Of a stretch of DNA of 64,000 bases, positions 53,911 to 64,000 are shown in pieces. The position numbers and the translations under genes were made by a program. The stretch is from Nitrospirales bacterium (GTDB lineage: Bacteria; Nitrospirota; Nitrospiria; Nitrospirales; UBA8639): NCBI GenBank assembly GCA_029261295.1, contig JAJDBP010000024.1, positions 62,001 to 126,000 on the forward strand, read 5' to 3'. The notes under the pieces were generated by a model. It worked only from the letters and a program-made list of their open reading frames with translations, was not told the DNA's origin and made no database searches. How positions within the stretch are numbered: the stretch's first letter is position 1; each line of letters begins with the position of its first letter.

Positions 53911-54791
53911 TGAATGTGAAACGTTCCACGCGTTTTTCAATAGGGCTGAGACGTATTATCTTTCAAGCAATGTGTGTCGCTCTTATGGGCTTGTTTGTCG
54001 TCGCTTGTCAAAAAGCTCCTGGAACCGCTCGCGATCAATTAATTTATATTTCAGAAGAAAAAGAGATTGCCTTAGGTCTTGCAGCATTTCGGGAAGTCTT
54101 AAAAAGTGCTCGTCTCAGTAAAGATCCAGAAGTGACCCTCATGGTCAATCGTGTCGGCCACCGAATTGCGAAAGGTGCAAATAAGCCTGAGTATAGCTGG
54201 GAATTTGCGGTTATCGAGGATGATGAACAAGTGAATGCATTCGCCTTACCTGGTGGGAAGGTTGCCATTTTCACCGGAATTTTAAAATTCACAAAAACGG
54301 AAGCTGGTCTGGCTACCGTGATGGCGCATGAAGTTGCGCATGCCCTGCAACGACATGGTGCTGAACGCTATAGCCGAGGCATTCTTGAACAGATTGGTCA
54401 ATTGGGAGCTCTGGCTGGGGCCGCAGTTGGAGGGATAGACCCTGGTGTGGCCATCGGAGCCATGAGTGCCTATGGTGTGGGTGTTGGCTTGCCCAATTCC
54501 CGAGCACAAGAAACGGAAGCTGATTTCATTGGCCTACAATTAATGGCCAAAGCTGGATATGACCCAAAGGAAGCCGTCCCATTTTGGGAACGAATGAGTG
54601 GATGCCCGAGAAAAATGATTGGGAAGTTTTGTTTTCGTAGTCAAAATGCTGTTCCAGAATTTTTGTCGACCCACCCCTCAGACGTCACGCGGATTAACCA
54701 AATCGAATCCTGGATTCCTCAGGCTATGAGATTTTATCACCCTGAGGTTCCAGAGCCTACAACTGAGAACCCATCTGATCCTTCAAATTAA
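53910..54791 (+). CDS. M48-family metalloprotease, lipoprotein
   Basis: 293 residues from the ATG at 53910, which overlaps the sppA stop as TGATG; a GTG at 53898 is an alternative. The signal ends in the lipobox VVAC (C33). The zinc site HEVAH is at 140-144 and the third ligand is in ETEAD at 201-205. VNAFALPGGKVAIFTGIL precedes it as in BepA/LoiP. Such periplasmic proteases help outer-membrane protein quality control. No TPR domain follows, so it is LoiP-like rather than BepA-like. Position inside the pyr operon is notable. Confidence 0.92.
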   Translation: MNVKRSTRFSIGLRRIIFQAMCVALMGLFVVACQKAPGTARDQLIYISEEKEIALGLAAFREVLKSARLSKDPEVTLMVNRVGHRIAKGANKPEYSWEFAVIEDDEQVNAFALPGGKVAIFTGILKFTKTEAGLATVMAHEVAHALQRHGAERYSRGILEQIGQLGALAGAAVGGIDPGVAIGAMSAYGVGVGLPNSRAQETEADFIGLQLMAKAGYDPKEAVPFWERMSGCPRKMIGKFCFRSQNAVPEFLSTHPSDVTRINQIESWIPQAMRFYHPEVPEPTTENPSDPSN

Positions 54792-54822
54792 TTAATCGTC
54801 ATATTTTTCTGAGATTTATTCT

Positions 54823-57800
54823 ATGCCTCGTCGAACTGATATTAAACGTATTTTTCTTATAGGATCAGGCCCTATTGTTATTGGGCAGGGTTGTGAATTT
54901 GATTATTCTGGGACCCAAGCCTGTCGAGCACTTAAAGAGGAAGGCTTTGAAGTCATCTTGCTCAATAGTAATCCCGCCACGATCATGACCGACCCGGATC
55001 TTGCCGATCGAACTTATGTTGAACCTATTACGACGGAAGTGGTGGAAGCCATATTTGAGCGAGATCGCCCCGACGCACTCTTGCCGACCATGGGTGGTCA
55101 GACGGCATTGAATGTCACAGTTGAACTCGTAAAAAAAGGGCTCTTAGAAAAATATGGCGTCACACTTATTGGCGCGTCTTATGCCTCCATTCAAAAAGCG
55201 GAAGATCGGGATCTTTTCAAGCAGGCGATGGAGAAGATCGGTCTCAAAACGGCTTCCAGTGGATCGATACGTTCAAGAGAAGAGGCCTTACAACTCATTG
55301 AAGAGATTGGATTTCCGGCTATTGTTCGCCCCTCTTTCACTCTTGGTGGGGCAGGAGGGAACATTGCCTATAATCGGGAAGAGTTTGATCGATATATCGA
55401 TTGGGCTTTGGTGACGAGCCCTGTCGGTCAAGTTCTTGTAGAAAAATCCTTATTAGGTTGGAAAGAATATGAATTAGAAGTCATGCGGGATTCAAAAGAC
55501 AATGTGGTTATTGTTTGTCCTATTGAGAATGTCGATCCCATGGGTGTGCATACGGGGGATAGCATCACGGTCGCACCAGCTATGACTTTATCGGATAAAG
55601 AATATCAATATATGCGTGATGCGGCGATGCGGGTCATTCGTGAAATTGGGGTTGATACCGGTGGGTCGAACATTCAATTCGCTGTGAATCCAGAAGATGG
55701 GGATCTCATCGTCATTGAAATGAATCCGAGAGTCTCTCGTAGTTCCGCATTGGCGTCAAAGGCTACGGGTTTTCCTATTGCGAAAATAGCCGCAAAGTTA
55801 GCAGTTGGCTATACCCTAGATGAAATTCCTAATGACATCACTCAAGTCACCAAAGCCTGCTTTGAACCATCCATCGACTATGTTGTCGTCAAAATTCCAC
55901 GATTTACCTTTGAGAAATTCGAAGGAATAGATCGAACATTAACGACTCATATGAAATCGGTTGGAGAAGCGATGGCCCTTGGCGGAACGTTCAAAGAAGC
56001 CTTACAGAAAGCCATCAGGTCGCTTGAAACAGACCGATTCGGTTTAATGTCGCTACATGGGTTGGATGGCAAACAAGAACGCTATTCAACATCTCACTCG
56101 TTATTTGATGAGATTCAAATTTCACTGAGCATTCCAACGGCTGACCGACTCTGGCATGTGGCAGATGCGTTCAGAATTGGGATATCTGTTGAAGATATTT
56201 ATGAATGGACAAAAATTGACCCGTGGTTTTTAGAGGAAATACTCCAAATTGTCGTTTTCGAAGCCGAATGGGTTCGCGCGTGTCAGCCCTATTTTGGCAC
56301 TGGATCTACACCTGAAAAAGCTGTGGGGTTGCCGGATCCCATCATTTCCTTACTTCACCACGCTAAAAAGATTGGGTTTTCTGACCACCGATTGGGACAA
56401 TTAATCGGGCGGCATGAAGATTGGATTCGACAGACGAGACAAATTTATCTCACCCCTTCAGAGACGGTGTTTAAGCGTGTTGATACCTGTGGCGGAGAGT
56501 TTGAAGCCCATACGCCTTATTTGTATTCATCCTCGGGAACACAGTGTGAAGCCGATCCCACCCAACGGCGAAAGATCATGATATTGGGAGGTGGGCCCAA
56601 TCGGATTGGACAAGGAATTGAATTTGACTATTGTTGTGTGCATGCGGCAATGGCTCTGCGCGAAGAAGGCATTGAGACGATCATGGTCAATTGTAACCCG
56701 GAAACGGTGAGCACAGATTATGATATCTCTGATCGGTTGTATTTTGAACCCCTTACCAAAGAAGAAGTCTTACGCATTATCCAAACCGAACAACCTGAAA
56801 GTGTGGTCGTGCAATTTGGAGGACAAACTCCTCTGAAGTTGGCGGTGCCTTTGTCCCAAGAAGGGGTCAAGATTGTCGGAACCCAACCAGATGCCATTGA
56901 TCGTGCAGAAGATCGAAAACGATTCAGTGATATGTTGACGGAATTAAGTCTCCAACAACCTAAGAATGGTATGGCTCGTTCGGTACATGAAGCTCATATC
57001 ATCGCTGTCAACATTGGCTATCCTGTGATGGTTCGTCCTTCATATGTTTTGGGAGGACGAGCCATGCAGATTATTTATGACAGTGAATCGCTGGATCACT
57101 ATCTTAAAAAAACGGCCTTTGACTTAGAGACACATCCTTTACTCGTTGATGATTATTTAGAAGATGCCATTGAAGTTGATGTTGATGCGATTGGAGACGG
57201 AACGGATGTTGTGGTCGCAGGAATTATGGAACATGTGGAAATGGCAGGCATTCATTCTGGTGACTCAGCCTGTTCTTTGCCTCCGCATTCTCTTTCTGAA
57301 AATATTATTCAGACCATTAAGACGCAAACGATATTGTTAGCTAGAGAACTCCAGGTCATTGGTCTCATGAATATTCAATTTGCCGTCAAAAAAGAGCAGG
57401 TGTATATCCTGGAGGTGAATCCTCGAGCCTCTCGAACGGTCCCATTTGTGAGTAAAACCATTGGTGTTCCCTTAGCCAAGTTAGCCATGAAGGTGATGGC
57501 TGGAAAAAGGTTACGAGAACTTAATTTTCTTGATGCCCCAGAATGCTCCCATATTGCCATTAAAGAGGCCGTATTCCCGTTTACGAAGTTAGGAGTGTCC
57601 GATGTGTTACTAGGTCCAGAAATGAGATCGACTGGTGAAGTGATGGGAATTGATCAAAGCTTTGGATGGGCTTTTGCCAAATCTCAAGCATCGACGGGGA
57701 TGGCAATGCCACTTTCCGGCGCCGCATTGTTAAGCGTGAAAGACGCAGATAAGGTTGTGACTCTAAAAATCGCTCAACAGTTATCTCAGCTAGGCTTTTC

Positions 57801-58119
57801 GATTACCGCAACGAAGGGGACCGCTGCGTTTCTGCAGCAACATGGAATGACGGTTCGAACCGTCAATAAAGTCAAAGAGGGTCGACCACATATTGGAGAT
57901 TTGATTAAAAATAAGGATCTTGCCATGGTGATTAATACGGTGGGAGATAAAACTTCACAAGAAGATTCTGCTTCAATTCGTACGGAAGCGGTGTTTGGGG
58001 GCATTCCCTATTTCACGACCATGCAAGGAGCGCAAGCTGCTGTGTTTGGAATTGAGGCCATGAAGCAGTCCGATTTAACAGTAAAAAGTCTACAGGAGTA
58101 TCATCAACCCCCCGTTTAG
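54823..58119 (+). CDS. carB: Carbamoyl-phosphate synthase large subunit
   Basis: 1098 residues, slightly longer than the 1073 of E. coli. Two homologous ATP-grasp halves start at [23 protein letters not shown] and at [20 protein letters not shown], each with its own metal-binding segment ([20 protein letters not shown] and [20 protein letters not shown]). The C-terminal MGS-like regulatory domain runs from about 960, where UMP binds in other species. The enzyme makes carbamoyl phosphate for pyrimidines and arginine. It lies 31 bases after the protease gene. Confidence 0.97.
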   Translation: MPRRTDIKRIFLIGSGPIVIGQGCEFDYSGTQACRALKEEGFEVILLNSNPATIMTDPDLADRTYVEPITTEVVEAIFERDRPDALLPTMGGQTALNVTVELVKKGLLEKYGVTLIGASYASIQKAEDRDLFKQAMEKIGLKTASSGSIRSREEALQLIEEIGFPAIVRPSFTLGGAGGNIAYNREEFDRYIDWALVTSPVGQVLVEKSLLGWKEYELEVMRDSKDNVVIVCPIENVDPMGVHTGDSITVAPAMTLSDKEYQYMRDAAMRVIREIGVDTGGSNIQFAVNPEDGDLIVIEMNPRVSRSSALASKATGFPIAKIAAKLAVGYTLDEIPNDITQVTKACFEPSIDYVVVKIPRFTFEKFEGIDRTLTTHMKSVGEAMALGGTFKEALQKAIRSLETDRFGLMSLHGLDGKQERYSTSHSLFDEIQISLSIPTADRLWHVADAFRIGISVEDIYEWTKIDPWFLEEILQIVVFEAEWVRACQPYFGTGSTPEKAVGLPDPIISLLHHAKKIGFSDHRLGQLIGRHEDWIRQTRQIYLTPSETVFKRVDTCGGEFEAHTPYLYSSSGTQCEADPTQRRKIMILGGGPNRIGQGIEFDYCCVHAAMALREEGIETIMVNCNPETVSTDYDISDRLYFEPLTKEEVLRIIQTEQPESVVVQFGGQTPLKLAVPLSQEGVKIVGTQPDAIDRAEDRKRFSDMLTELSLQQPKNGMARSVHEAHIIAVNIGYPVMVRPSYVLGGRAMQIIYDSESLDHYLKKTAFDLETHPLLVDDYLEDAIEVDVDAIGDGTDVVVAGIMEHVEMAGIHSGDSACSLPPHSLSENIIQTIKTQTILLARELQVIGLMNIQFAVKKEQVYILEVNPRASRTVPFVSKTIGVPLAKLAMKVMAGKRLRELNFLDAPECSHIAIKEAVFPFTKLGVSDVLLGPEMRSTGEVMGIDQSFGWAFAKSQASTGMAMPLSGAALLSVKDADKVVTLKIAQQLSQLGFSITATKGTAAFLQQHGMTVRTVNKVKEGRPHIGDLIKNKDLAMVINTVGDKTSQEDSASIRTEAVFGGIPYFTTMQGAQAAVFGIEAMKQSDLTVKSLQEYHQPPV

Positions 58120-58183
58120 CGTTTGAGTCAAAAAAATCCTTGTCCTTTCGCAAGCTCAAGACCTTGAGATGGAGTAATTGATT

Positions 58184-58663
58184 ATGAAAGTTCCCATGAC
58201 GAAAAAAGGCTATGACGCCCTGCAAGCTGAACTGACGCGTTTGAGGAGAGAAGAACGGCCAAAAAATATTCAAGCCATTACTGAAGCTCGTGAACATGGC
58301 GATTTAAAGGAAAACGCAGAGTATAAAGCTGCGAAAGAGCATCAACAATTCTTAAGCACGCGAATGGCCGAATTAGAACATAAGCTTGGTAGTGCCCAAG
58401 TAGTGGAAATCACGGGAGGTGAAAGTGAAACCGTCGTGTTTGGTGTGACAGTGGCCTTATTAAATATGGAGAATCAAGAAGAAAAACGGTACACCTTGGT
58501 CGGGCAAGACGAAGCCGATTTGAAGAACGGATCGATCTCGGTTCAGTCGCCGATCGGTCGAGCGCTTATTGGTCACCGAGTCGGGGAGGTTGTCGAAGTA
58601 AATCGACCTGCTGGAATGATCGAATATGAAATTCAGTCCATTTGTTTTGAGGAGCAGCCCTAA
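58184..58663 (+). CDS. greA: Transcription elongation factor GreA
   Basis: 159 residues from the ATG at 58184, preceded by GGAG nine bases upstream; a TTG at 58178 would add two residues. The N-terminal coiled coil MTKKGYDALQAELTRLRREERP leads to the tip and the signature REHGDLKENAEYKAAKEHQ, then the globular C-terminal domain ending IEYEIQSI. GreA stimulates RNA cleavage by stalled RNA polymerase. It follows carB by 64 bases, a pairing found in other Gram-negative genomes. Confidence 0.96.
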   Translation: MKVPMTKKGYDALQAELTRLRREERPKNIQAITEAREHGDLKENAEYKAAKEHQQFLSTRMAELEHKLGSAQVVEITGGESETVVFGVTVALLNMENQEEKRYTLVGQDEADLKNGSISVQSPIGRALIGHRVGEVVEVNRPAGMIEYEIQSICFEEQP

Positions 58664-59463
58664 TGCCATCAGCTATATCACTCGTCACGCTTTTAACCGA
58701 TTTTGGGGAAACGGATTATTTTGTTCCAAGTATGAAAGGGGTCATGCTTGGGATTAATTCTCAAATTCGAACGGTTGATCTCACCCATGCGATACCAGCT
58801 CATGGGATTGAACAGGCCGCATTTTTTTTGAAATCGTGTTATGAATTTTATCCAGACGGCACGGTCCATGTGATTGTGGTTGATCCAGACGTAGGCAGTG
58901 ATCGTCGTGCCCTATTGGTTTCTACGTCCCGGTACTTCTTTCTTGCCCCGGACAATGGAGTGTTAAGTTATATTCTACAAGAAGAAGCGTCTGTTGAAGT
59001 TCGAGCTATTGAGAATAAACAGTACCGATTAGATTCTGCCGGAGCGACATTTGATGGCCGAGATTTATTTGCGCCATCAGCGGCCTGGCTCACCAAGGGA
59101 CAAAGTCCGGGTTCGTATGGACGGTTAATCTATGATTACGTCACCCTTCCCGATCACTCTCCAAAAATGAACGAACAAATTCTTGAAGGGCGTATCCTCT
59201 ATATTGATCACTTTGGAAATGCGATCACCAATATTACGACGTCGGAAATAGAAACCTTTCGAGCAGTCACGAAACAAGAATGTACCGGTCTCAACGTGGG
59301 AGATGTCACGATGAAAGGACTAAAATCCTATTATGGGGAAGGGGCGACCGGGCTTCCAGAGGTGTTGCTCAATAGCAATGGACATCTGGAAATTTTTGTG
59401 AAACAGGGGCGCGCTGTCGATCGTTGTGGGTTACAGGTTGGACAAAAGGTGGAATTGATATAA
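58663..59463 (+). CDS. S-adenosyl-L-methionine hydroxide adenosyltransferase (DUF62)
   Basis: 266 residues; hydrolyses SAM to adenosine and methionine in characterised relatives (fluorinase/DUF62 superfamily). The N-terminal LVTLLTDFGETDYFVPSMKG, IVVDPDVGSDRRALLV, APDNGVL and ATFDGRDLFAPSAAWL motifs are typical, as is the C-terminal IDHFGNAITNI. It starts at the greA stop (TAATG overlap), so it is the last gene of the pyr transcript. Length fits the family. Confidence 0.92.
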   Translation: MPSAISLVTLLTDFGETDYFVPSMKGVMLGINSQIRTVDLTHAIPAHGIEQAAFFLKSCYEFYPDGTVHVIVVDPDVGSDRRALLVSTSRYFFLAPDNGVLSYILQEEASVEVRAIENKQYRLDSAGATFDGRDLFAPSAAWLTKGQSPGSYGRLIYDYVTLPDHSPKMNEQILEGRILYIDHFGNAITNITTSEIETFRAVTKQECTGLNVGDVTMKGLKSYYGEGATGLPEVLLNSNGHLEIFVKQGRAVDRCGLQVGQKVELI

Positions 59464-59515
59464 AGCCGACATCTGAGAATATTTCCAAAGGTGAGGATTA
59501 TGCCGGATAAATTTA

Positions 59516-60910
59516 TTAAGGATTTTTCGAATTGTGTGATGCACGGACAAGTGGAATGGCTACTTTGATAATATCGATCATTTGTTTGAGTTCTTTTAAT
59601 GAAGTAGAAAGAGGTGGCATCAGGATTAGGGTATTTCCAATGGGACGAATAAGAAGGCCAAGTGCTCTGGCGGCTAAAGTCACATGATGACCAATGCGAT
59701 GGCTTAGGGGAAACGGTTTCTTTGTGTGTGGATCCTGAACGAGCTCAATGCCCACCATATAGCCGCATTGCCGGATATCTCCAACCCAGGGATCAGTTGA
59801 GAGCGTTTGTAGAAGAACCGCAAGCTTGGGAATGCGGCGTTGAACTTTGGTTAACGTTCGTTCCGTTTTAAATATGGAAAGATTCGCGAGGGCGGCAGCA
59901 CACCCCAAGGGATTTCCCGTGTAACTATGTCCGTGGAAAAAAGTTTTGCTTTCATCGAATTCCCCTAAAAATGCTGAATAAATATCTTCTGTGGTCAGGG
60001 TGGCTGCTAGCGGAAGATAGCCACCGGTCATGCCTTTAGCAATGGCCATAATATCCGGAATGACGGACTCATGCTCACAGGCGAACATTCGGCCCGTTCG
60101 GCCAAATCCTGTCGCCACTTCATCGGCAATAAATAACACGTGATAGCGCCGACACAATTCACGGATACGTTGCAGATAGCCTGGAGGGGACGGGATGAGA
60201 CCTGCTACTCCTTGTACCATTGGTTCCACAATCACGGCGGCAATTTCTTCATGTTTTTCTTTGAGAATTGATTCCAGTGGATCAATGCAGGCCATCTGAC
60301 ATTGAGGAAATTGTAAGTTGAGAGGGCACCGATAACAAAATGGTGCTTCAATTTGCTGTCGACCAGAAAAGAGAAGGGATGAAAATGGCTTCTGGAATAA
60401 GCCATTTCCACTTAGGCTCATACTCCCTACGGTATCACCATGATAGGCCGCGCTAAGATGAATGAACTCGATTTTTCGTGGTTGTGGAGAGGAGCATTGT
60501 TGCCAATATTGGATCGCCATTTTGAGGGCGATCTCTACAGCGGTTGATCCATTATCTGAAAAAAAGACTTTTCTGAGCCCAGGTGGGGCCAGGTGAACGA
60601 GAGATTTTGCCAATTGAATAGACAGGGGATGGGATAATCCCAATAAAGTGGTATGGGCAATCTGAGTGAGCTGCTTGCGAATGGCTCCATCGATGGTGGG
60701 ATGCCGATGGCCATGTATATTCACCCAGATGGAAGAGGTTCCATCCAAATAGGTGTTACCATCGACATCATAGAGGAATGTCCCTTTCCCTCGATTGATA
60801 AGTAACGGTGGGTGTTGTTCCCATTCCTGCATTTGGGTAAACGGGTGCCAAATATACGACTGAGCGTCCTTTTGTAATTGTTTAACTGATGGAAACGGTT
60901 TCTTTGGCAT
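59516..60910 (-). CDS. bioA: Adenosylmethionine-8-amino-7-oxononanoate aminotransferase
   Basis: 464 residues; biotin synthesis step forming 7,8-diaminononanoate. The class III aminotransferase motifs are WHPFTQM at 21-27, SDNGSTAVEIALKMA, HGDTVGSMSLSG, IADEVATGFGRTG with D263, and the Schiff-base lysine K292 in AIAKGMTGG. The cysteine-containing insertion FCYRCPLNLQFPQCQMAC at 191-208 is seen in many BioA enzymes. No other bio gene is nearby. Convergent with the SAM hydrolase gene and divergent from lepA. Confidence 0.93.
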   Translation of the reverse strand: MPKKPFPSVKQLQKDAQSYIWHPFTQMQEWEQHPPLLINRGKGTFLYDVDGNTYLDGTSSIWVNIHGHRHPTIDGAIRKQLTQIAHTTLLGLSHPLSIQLAKSLVHLAPPGLRKVFFSDNGSTAVEIALKMAIQYWQQCSSPQPRKIEFIHLSAAYHGDTVGSMSLSGNGLFQKPFSSLLFSGRQQIEAPFCYRCPLNLQFPQCQMACIDPLESILKEKHEEIAAVIVEPMVQGVAGLIPSPPGYLQRIRELCRRYHVLFIADEVATGFGRTGRMFACEHESVIPDIMAIAKGMTGGYLPLAATLTTEDIYSAFLGEFDESKTFFHGHSYTGNPLGCAAALANLSIFKTERTLTKVQRRIPKLAVLLQTLSTDPWVGDIRQCGYMVGIELVQDPHTKKPFPLSHRIGHHVTLAARALGLLIRPIGNTLILMPPLSTSLKELKQMIDIIKVAIPLVRASHNSKNP

Positions 60911-60987
60911 CGCTTCAGATATCCCTTGAGCAACATGATAAATTTTGACAACCTTTTAGAGCCTCACTACAATCACTGACATCCTGC

Positions 60988-62802
60988 ATGCGTAAGACTT
61001 TCCCGCAAACCCACATACGAAATTTCTCCATTATTGCTCACATTGACCACGGCAAATCAACGTTGGCCGATCGGTTTTTGGAAGTGACAGGAGCGGTCTC
61101 TCAACGTGAATTTCGCGCTCAATATCTTGACGATATGGATCTGGAGCGTGAACGTGGCATTACCATAAAAGCGCATGCGGTCACCACCCAATTTCGCACA
61201 TCAAAAGGGGAGACCTATCTCTTTAATTTAATCGATACCCCTGGGCATGTTGATTTTGCCTATGAGGTTTCCAGGAGTCTAGCGGCCTGTGAAGGGGCCT
61301 TGTTATTAATCGATGCCACACAAGGCGTGGAAGCACAAACAATCGCGAACGCCTATCTCGCCATTGCCAATGATTTAGTGATCATTCCCGTCATCAATAA
61401 AATCGATTTAGCCAGTGCAGATGTCGAAGGCGTGAAAACGCAAATTCGTGATGTCTTAGGCCTGACAGAGCATGAAGCCTTTCTCGTCAGTGCAAAAGAT
61501 GGACGGGGAGTCCCAGAAGTCCTTGAAGGTCTGGTCGATATTATTCCCTCTCCAAAGGGTCTGGTTGACGAGCCGTTAAAAGCGTTAATTTTTGACTCCT
61601 GGTTTGATAACTATCAAGGAGCCATTGTGCTATTACGGGTTATGGATGGAACGATTCGTCCAAATATGATGATCAAAATGATGTCCTCTGGACAAGATTT
61701 TGAAGTCTTAGAGGTCGGAATGTTTTTGCCCAAACGCACGAAAGTTCCCCAACTGGGTCCAGGTGAAGTGGGCTATATTTGTGCAGGCATGAAAGAACTC
61801 TCTGACACAAAAATCGGAGATACTATTACCGAAGCCAAGCGACCCACTTCCGAGCCGCTCACAGGCTATCGTGACGTGAAGCCTGTCGTCTTTTGTGGAC
61901 TGTATACGACAGATACTTCCAAATATGAAGACCTTCGTGACTCGTTAGAAAAATTACAACTCAATGATTCCTCATTTGGGTATGAACCCGAAACGTCCTT
62001 AGCTCTTGGGTTTGGTTTTCGTTGCGGATTTTTGGGGTTGCTTCATATGGAGATTATCCGTGAGCGTTTGGAGCGAGAATATGGCCTTGATCTAATCAGT
62101 ACCGCTCCCACGGTTGTCTATCGAGTGCATTCGATTACAGGGGAAATTATTGATATTGATAATCCTTCAAAACTTCCTGATCCTTCTCGAATTGACCATA
62201 TTGAAGAGCCCTTCATCAAGGCCACCATTATTGTTCCAGAACGATATATTGGCAGCATACTTCAACTGTGTCAGGAGCGACGGGGGAATCAGCTTGGCTT
62301 AACCTATCTGGATCCCACTCGAGCGATGTTGACCTATGAGCTGCCTTTAAATGAAATTGTGCTAGACTTTTATGATCGCCTGAAATCTCGGACCCAAGGC
62401 TATGCTTCCCTAGACTACGAATTATTGGGGTATCGAAAATCAGAATTAGAAAAGCTTGATTTATTGCTGAATGGGGAGACGGTGGATGCCTTATCCATTA
62501 TCGCGCATAAAGACAAAGTCACAAGTCGTGGAAGGCAATTAGCTGAAAAAATGAAAGAACTGATTCCAAAACAAATGTTTGAAATTGCCATTCAGGCTGC
62601 TATTGGCAAAAGGGTTATTGCTCGAGAAACCATCGGCGCCATTAAGAAAAATGTGACGGCCAAGTGTTATGGTGGAGATATTTCTCGCAAACGCAAATTG
62701 TGGGAAAAGCAAAAGGAAGGGAAAAAGCGAATGAAGCAAATCGGTCGAGTAGAAGTCCCTCAAGAAGCGTTTCTGGCCATACTTAAAACGGATCAAAGTT
62801 AA
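60988..62802 (+). CDS. lepA: Elongation factor 4 (LepA)
   Basis: 604 residues; a translational GTPase that acts on stalled or initiating ribosomes. G1 is AHIDHGKS at 17-24, followed by [23 protein letters not shown] and SAKDG. EF-G-like domains II, III and V follow, and the LepA-specific C-terminal domain has [27 protein letters not shown]. Length is normal. The signal peptidase gene follows seven bases later, the common lepA-lepB order. Confidence 0.98.
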   Translation: MRKTFPQTHIRNFSIIAHIDHGKSTLADRFLEVTGAVSQREFRAQYLDDMDLERERGITIKAHAVTTQFRTSKGETYLFNLIDTPGHVDFAYEVSRSLAACEGALLLIDATQGVEAQTIANAYLAIANDLVIIPVINKIDLASADVEGVKTQIRDVLGLTEHEAFLVSAKDGRGVPEVLEGLVDIIPSPKGLVDEPLKALIFDSWFDNYQGAIVLLRVMDGTIRPNMMIKMMSSGQDFEVLEVGMFLPKRTKVPQLGPGEVGYICAGMKELSDTKIGDTITEAKRPTSEPLTGYRDVKPVVFCGLYTTDTSKYEDLRDSLEKLQLNDSSFGYEPETSLALGFGFRCGFLGLLHMEIIRERLEREYGLDLISTAPTVVYRVHSITGEIIDIDNPSKLPDPSRIDHIEEPFIKATIIVPERYIGSILQLCQERRGNQLGLTYLDPTRAMLTYELPLNEIVLDFYDRLKSRTQGYASLDYELLGYRKSELEKLDLLLNGETVDALSIIAHKDKVTSRGRQLAEKMKELIPKQMFEIAIQAAIGKRVIARETIGAIKKNVTAKCYGGDISRKRKLWEKQKEGKKRMKQIGRVEVPQEAFLAILKTDQS

Positions 62803-62809
62803 CTCGGTG

Positions 62810-63559
62810 ATGTCACAAGAACCCCAGTCAACAGAACCCTCAGAAACGAGTCTTGATAAGCCAACTTCCGAGCCACCGGCGGAATCCGACTCCAGTTATT
62901 CTGGTAAGTCTATTTTTCGAGAATATGCCGAAGCTCTTATTATCGCGATAATATTGGCCTTGACCATACGCGTCTTTGTCGTACAGGCCTTCAAAATACC
63001 ATCTGGATCAATGATCCCAACCTTGCTCATTGGCGATCATATTCTTGTATCGAAACTTGCCTACGGATTCCAATTGCCAAAGGATTGTGAATTTAAGATG
63101 GCCTTTCCTCCCGTCACATGTTTCTCCTCCACTATTGTCATGAATTTCGATCCTCCAGATCGTGGGGACGTCATTGTGTTTCGATATCCTGATGATGAAA
63201 ATAAGGATTTTATTAAGCGTGTTATTGGAACTCCCGGGGATGTCATCGAAATACAGAACAAAAATGTCTTGATCAATGGGGAGTCGTTTGTGGATAAAGA
63301 GTTCACCCAAAGAGTTGATCCGGGCATGATAGATGGGCGAATTAATCCGCGAGATAATTTTGGTCCCATTACGGTCCCGGCCGATTCCTATTTTGTGATG
63401 GGCGACAATCGTGATCAGAGTCTCGATAGTCGTTTTTGGGGATTTGTGAAAATGAATAAAATTAAAGGCCGAGCTTTCTTAGTCTATTGGTCATGGAAAG
63501 GCCAAGGATCATGGACTGACTGGGTTCGTTGGAATCGGATTGGGAAAAGTATTAACTAA
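62810..63559 (+). CDS. lepB: Signal peptidase I
   Basis: 249 residues from the ATG at 62810 (a GTG at 62807 would add one). A polar N-terminus is followed by one transmembrane helix (about 41-60). The catalytic serine S67 is in FKIPSGSMIPTL and the general-base lysine K136 is in FIKRVIGTPGD; GDNRDQSLDSRFWG is the C-terminal family motif. It removes signal peptides from exported proteins at the periplasmic face. The SGSM motif keeps the usual order. Confidence 0.95.
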   Translation: MSQEPQSTEPSETSLDKPTSEPPAESDSSYSGKSIFREYAEALIIAIILALTIRVFVVQAFKIPSGSMIPTLLIGDHILVSKLAYGFQLPKDCEFKMAFPPVTCFSSTIVMNFDPPDRGDVIVFRYPDDENKDFIKRVIGTPGDVIEIQNKNVLINGESFVDKEFTQRVDPGMIDGRINPRDNFGPITVPADSYFVMGDNRDQSLDSRFWGFVKMNKIKGRAFLVYWSWKGQGSWTDWVRWNRIGKSIN

Positions 63560-63606
63560 GCCGAGGCTGATTTTCTATTGTATCTTTTTCCTTATAGCGC
63601 GGTTGA

Positions 63607-64000
63607 ATGAAACATACCTCGTCGGTCCCAACGATTTCTCCTCAAAAACTCAAGACCTACCTTCGTCGCTTTTCTCAAACACGGATTTTAGTGTTGGGGG
63701 ACCTTATCCTGGATCAGTATATCTGGGGAACCGTCAATCGCGTGTCTCCTGAAGCCCCTGTTCCTGTGGTGCATGTGAATTCTGAGTCTCATCGGATGGG
63801 GGGAGCAGCCAATGTGTATCATAATATCGTCACCTTGGGTGGGCAGGTCGAATTGTGTGGTGTGATTGGTGACGATCCTTATGGAAAGCAACTCTTAAAA
63901 GATGTTCGCCAGATTTCTAGGAAGAGTGCCGGAATTTTCATCGATAAAAGTCGACCCACGATAAAAAAAACCAGAGTGATTGCTCACAATCAACAAATAG
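63607..64000 (+). CDS. hldE: D-glycero-beta-D-manno-heptose-7-phosphate kinase, N-terminal part
   Basis: A frame from the ATG at 63607 runs off the right edge. The visible 131 residues begin MKHTSSVPTISPQKLKTYLR and have the PfkB-family plan: RILVLGDLILDQYIWG, NRVSPEAPVPVVHV and MGGAANVYHNIVTLGG, with GVIGDDPYGKQLL. This matches RfaE/HldE kinase domains that phosphorylate heptose-7-phosphate for lipopolysaccharide core synthesis. Whether an adenylyltransferase domain is fused (HldE) or not (HldA) cannot be seen. Confidence 0.85.
   Translation, partial: MKHTSSVPTISPQKLKTYLRRFSQTRILVLGDLILDQYIWGTVNRVSPEAPVPVVHVNSESHRMGGAANVYHNIVTLGGQVELCGVIGDDPYGKQLLKDVRQISRKSAGIFIDKSRPTIKKTRVIAHNQQI

Overview
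The window is a gene-dense stretch of a Gram-negative bacterial chromosome with moderate GC. Evidence for an outer membrane includes many lipoproteins with a lipobox cysteine, LPP20, LpoB and COG3014-type proteins, and a heptose-kinase gene at the right edge. The mix of genes (GatCAB, PyrR-controlled pyrimidine genes, COG3014/LPP20 lipoproteins, DUF3015, DUF971, DUF4149) fits Nitrospirota, most likely a Nitrospira relative. That placement is an inference from family content; no rRNA or marker search could be run.

Layout. 1-14 kb is housekeeping: an FmdB-like fragment, a class I aminotransferase, coaD and rsmD on the minus strand, diverging from radC at a good sigma70 promoter; then gatC, panD, gatA, two small envelope proteins, gatB, eno, an FtsB-like protein, era, recO and a DUF971 protein. 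12-15 kb holds unrecognised small proteins and a lone parvulin. 15-18 kb holds a Ski2-like helicase split into two genes whose order is opposite to the normal domain order. 18-26.6 kb carries a STAS protein, a ClC-type channel lacking the gating glutamate, an MFS transporter, ribE, an aldo/keto reductase, acs and ppa, with several very small membrane-protein genes between them.

About 26.6-31.9 kb is visibly AT-rich and looks acquired. It contains a Nudix-like/TIR fusion, a possible GT-A-fold transferase and a DUF4301 protein. The TIR fusion is the best candidate here for an undescribed immune-type effector. 32-44 kb is an envelope region: a methyltransferase, a DUF3015 lipoprotein, an LPP20-LpoB-COG3014-LPP20 lipoprotein operon, two tandem HEAT-repeat paralogues, proC, a lytic transglycosylase, a protein with three repeated modules, and tRNA-Phe. 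44.5-48.1 kb has proA and two unrecognised proteins.

48.2-58.7 kb is the pyrimidine operon. A strong promoter leads straight into a PyrR-binding RNA hairpin and an intrinsic terminator, then pyrR-pyrB-pyrC-DUF4149-carA-sppA-M48 protease-carB-greA-SAM hydrolase. The junctions are short or overlapping, so a lipoprotein signal-peptide peptidase and a metalloprotease are probably co-transcribed with carbamoyl-phosphate synthase. The right end has bioA (minus), lepA, lepB and the start of a heptose-7-phosphate kinase gene. No insertion sequence, transposase, integrase, CRISPR array or rRNA gene was seen.
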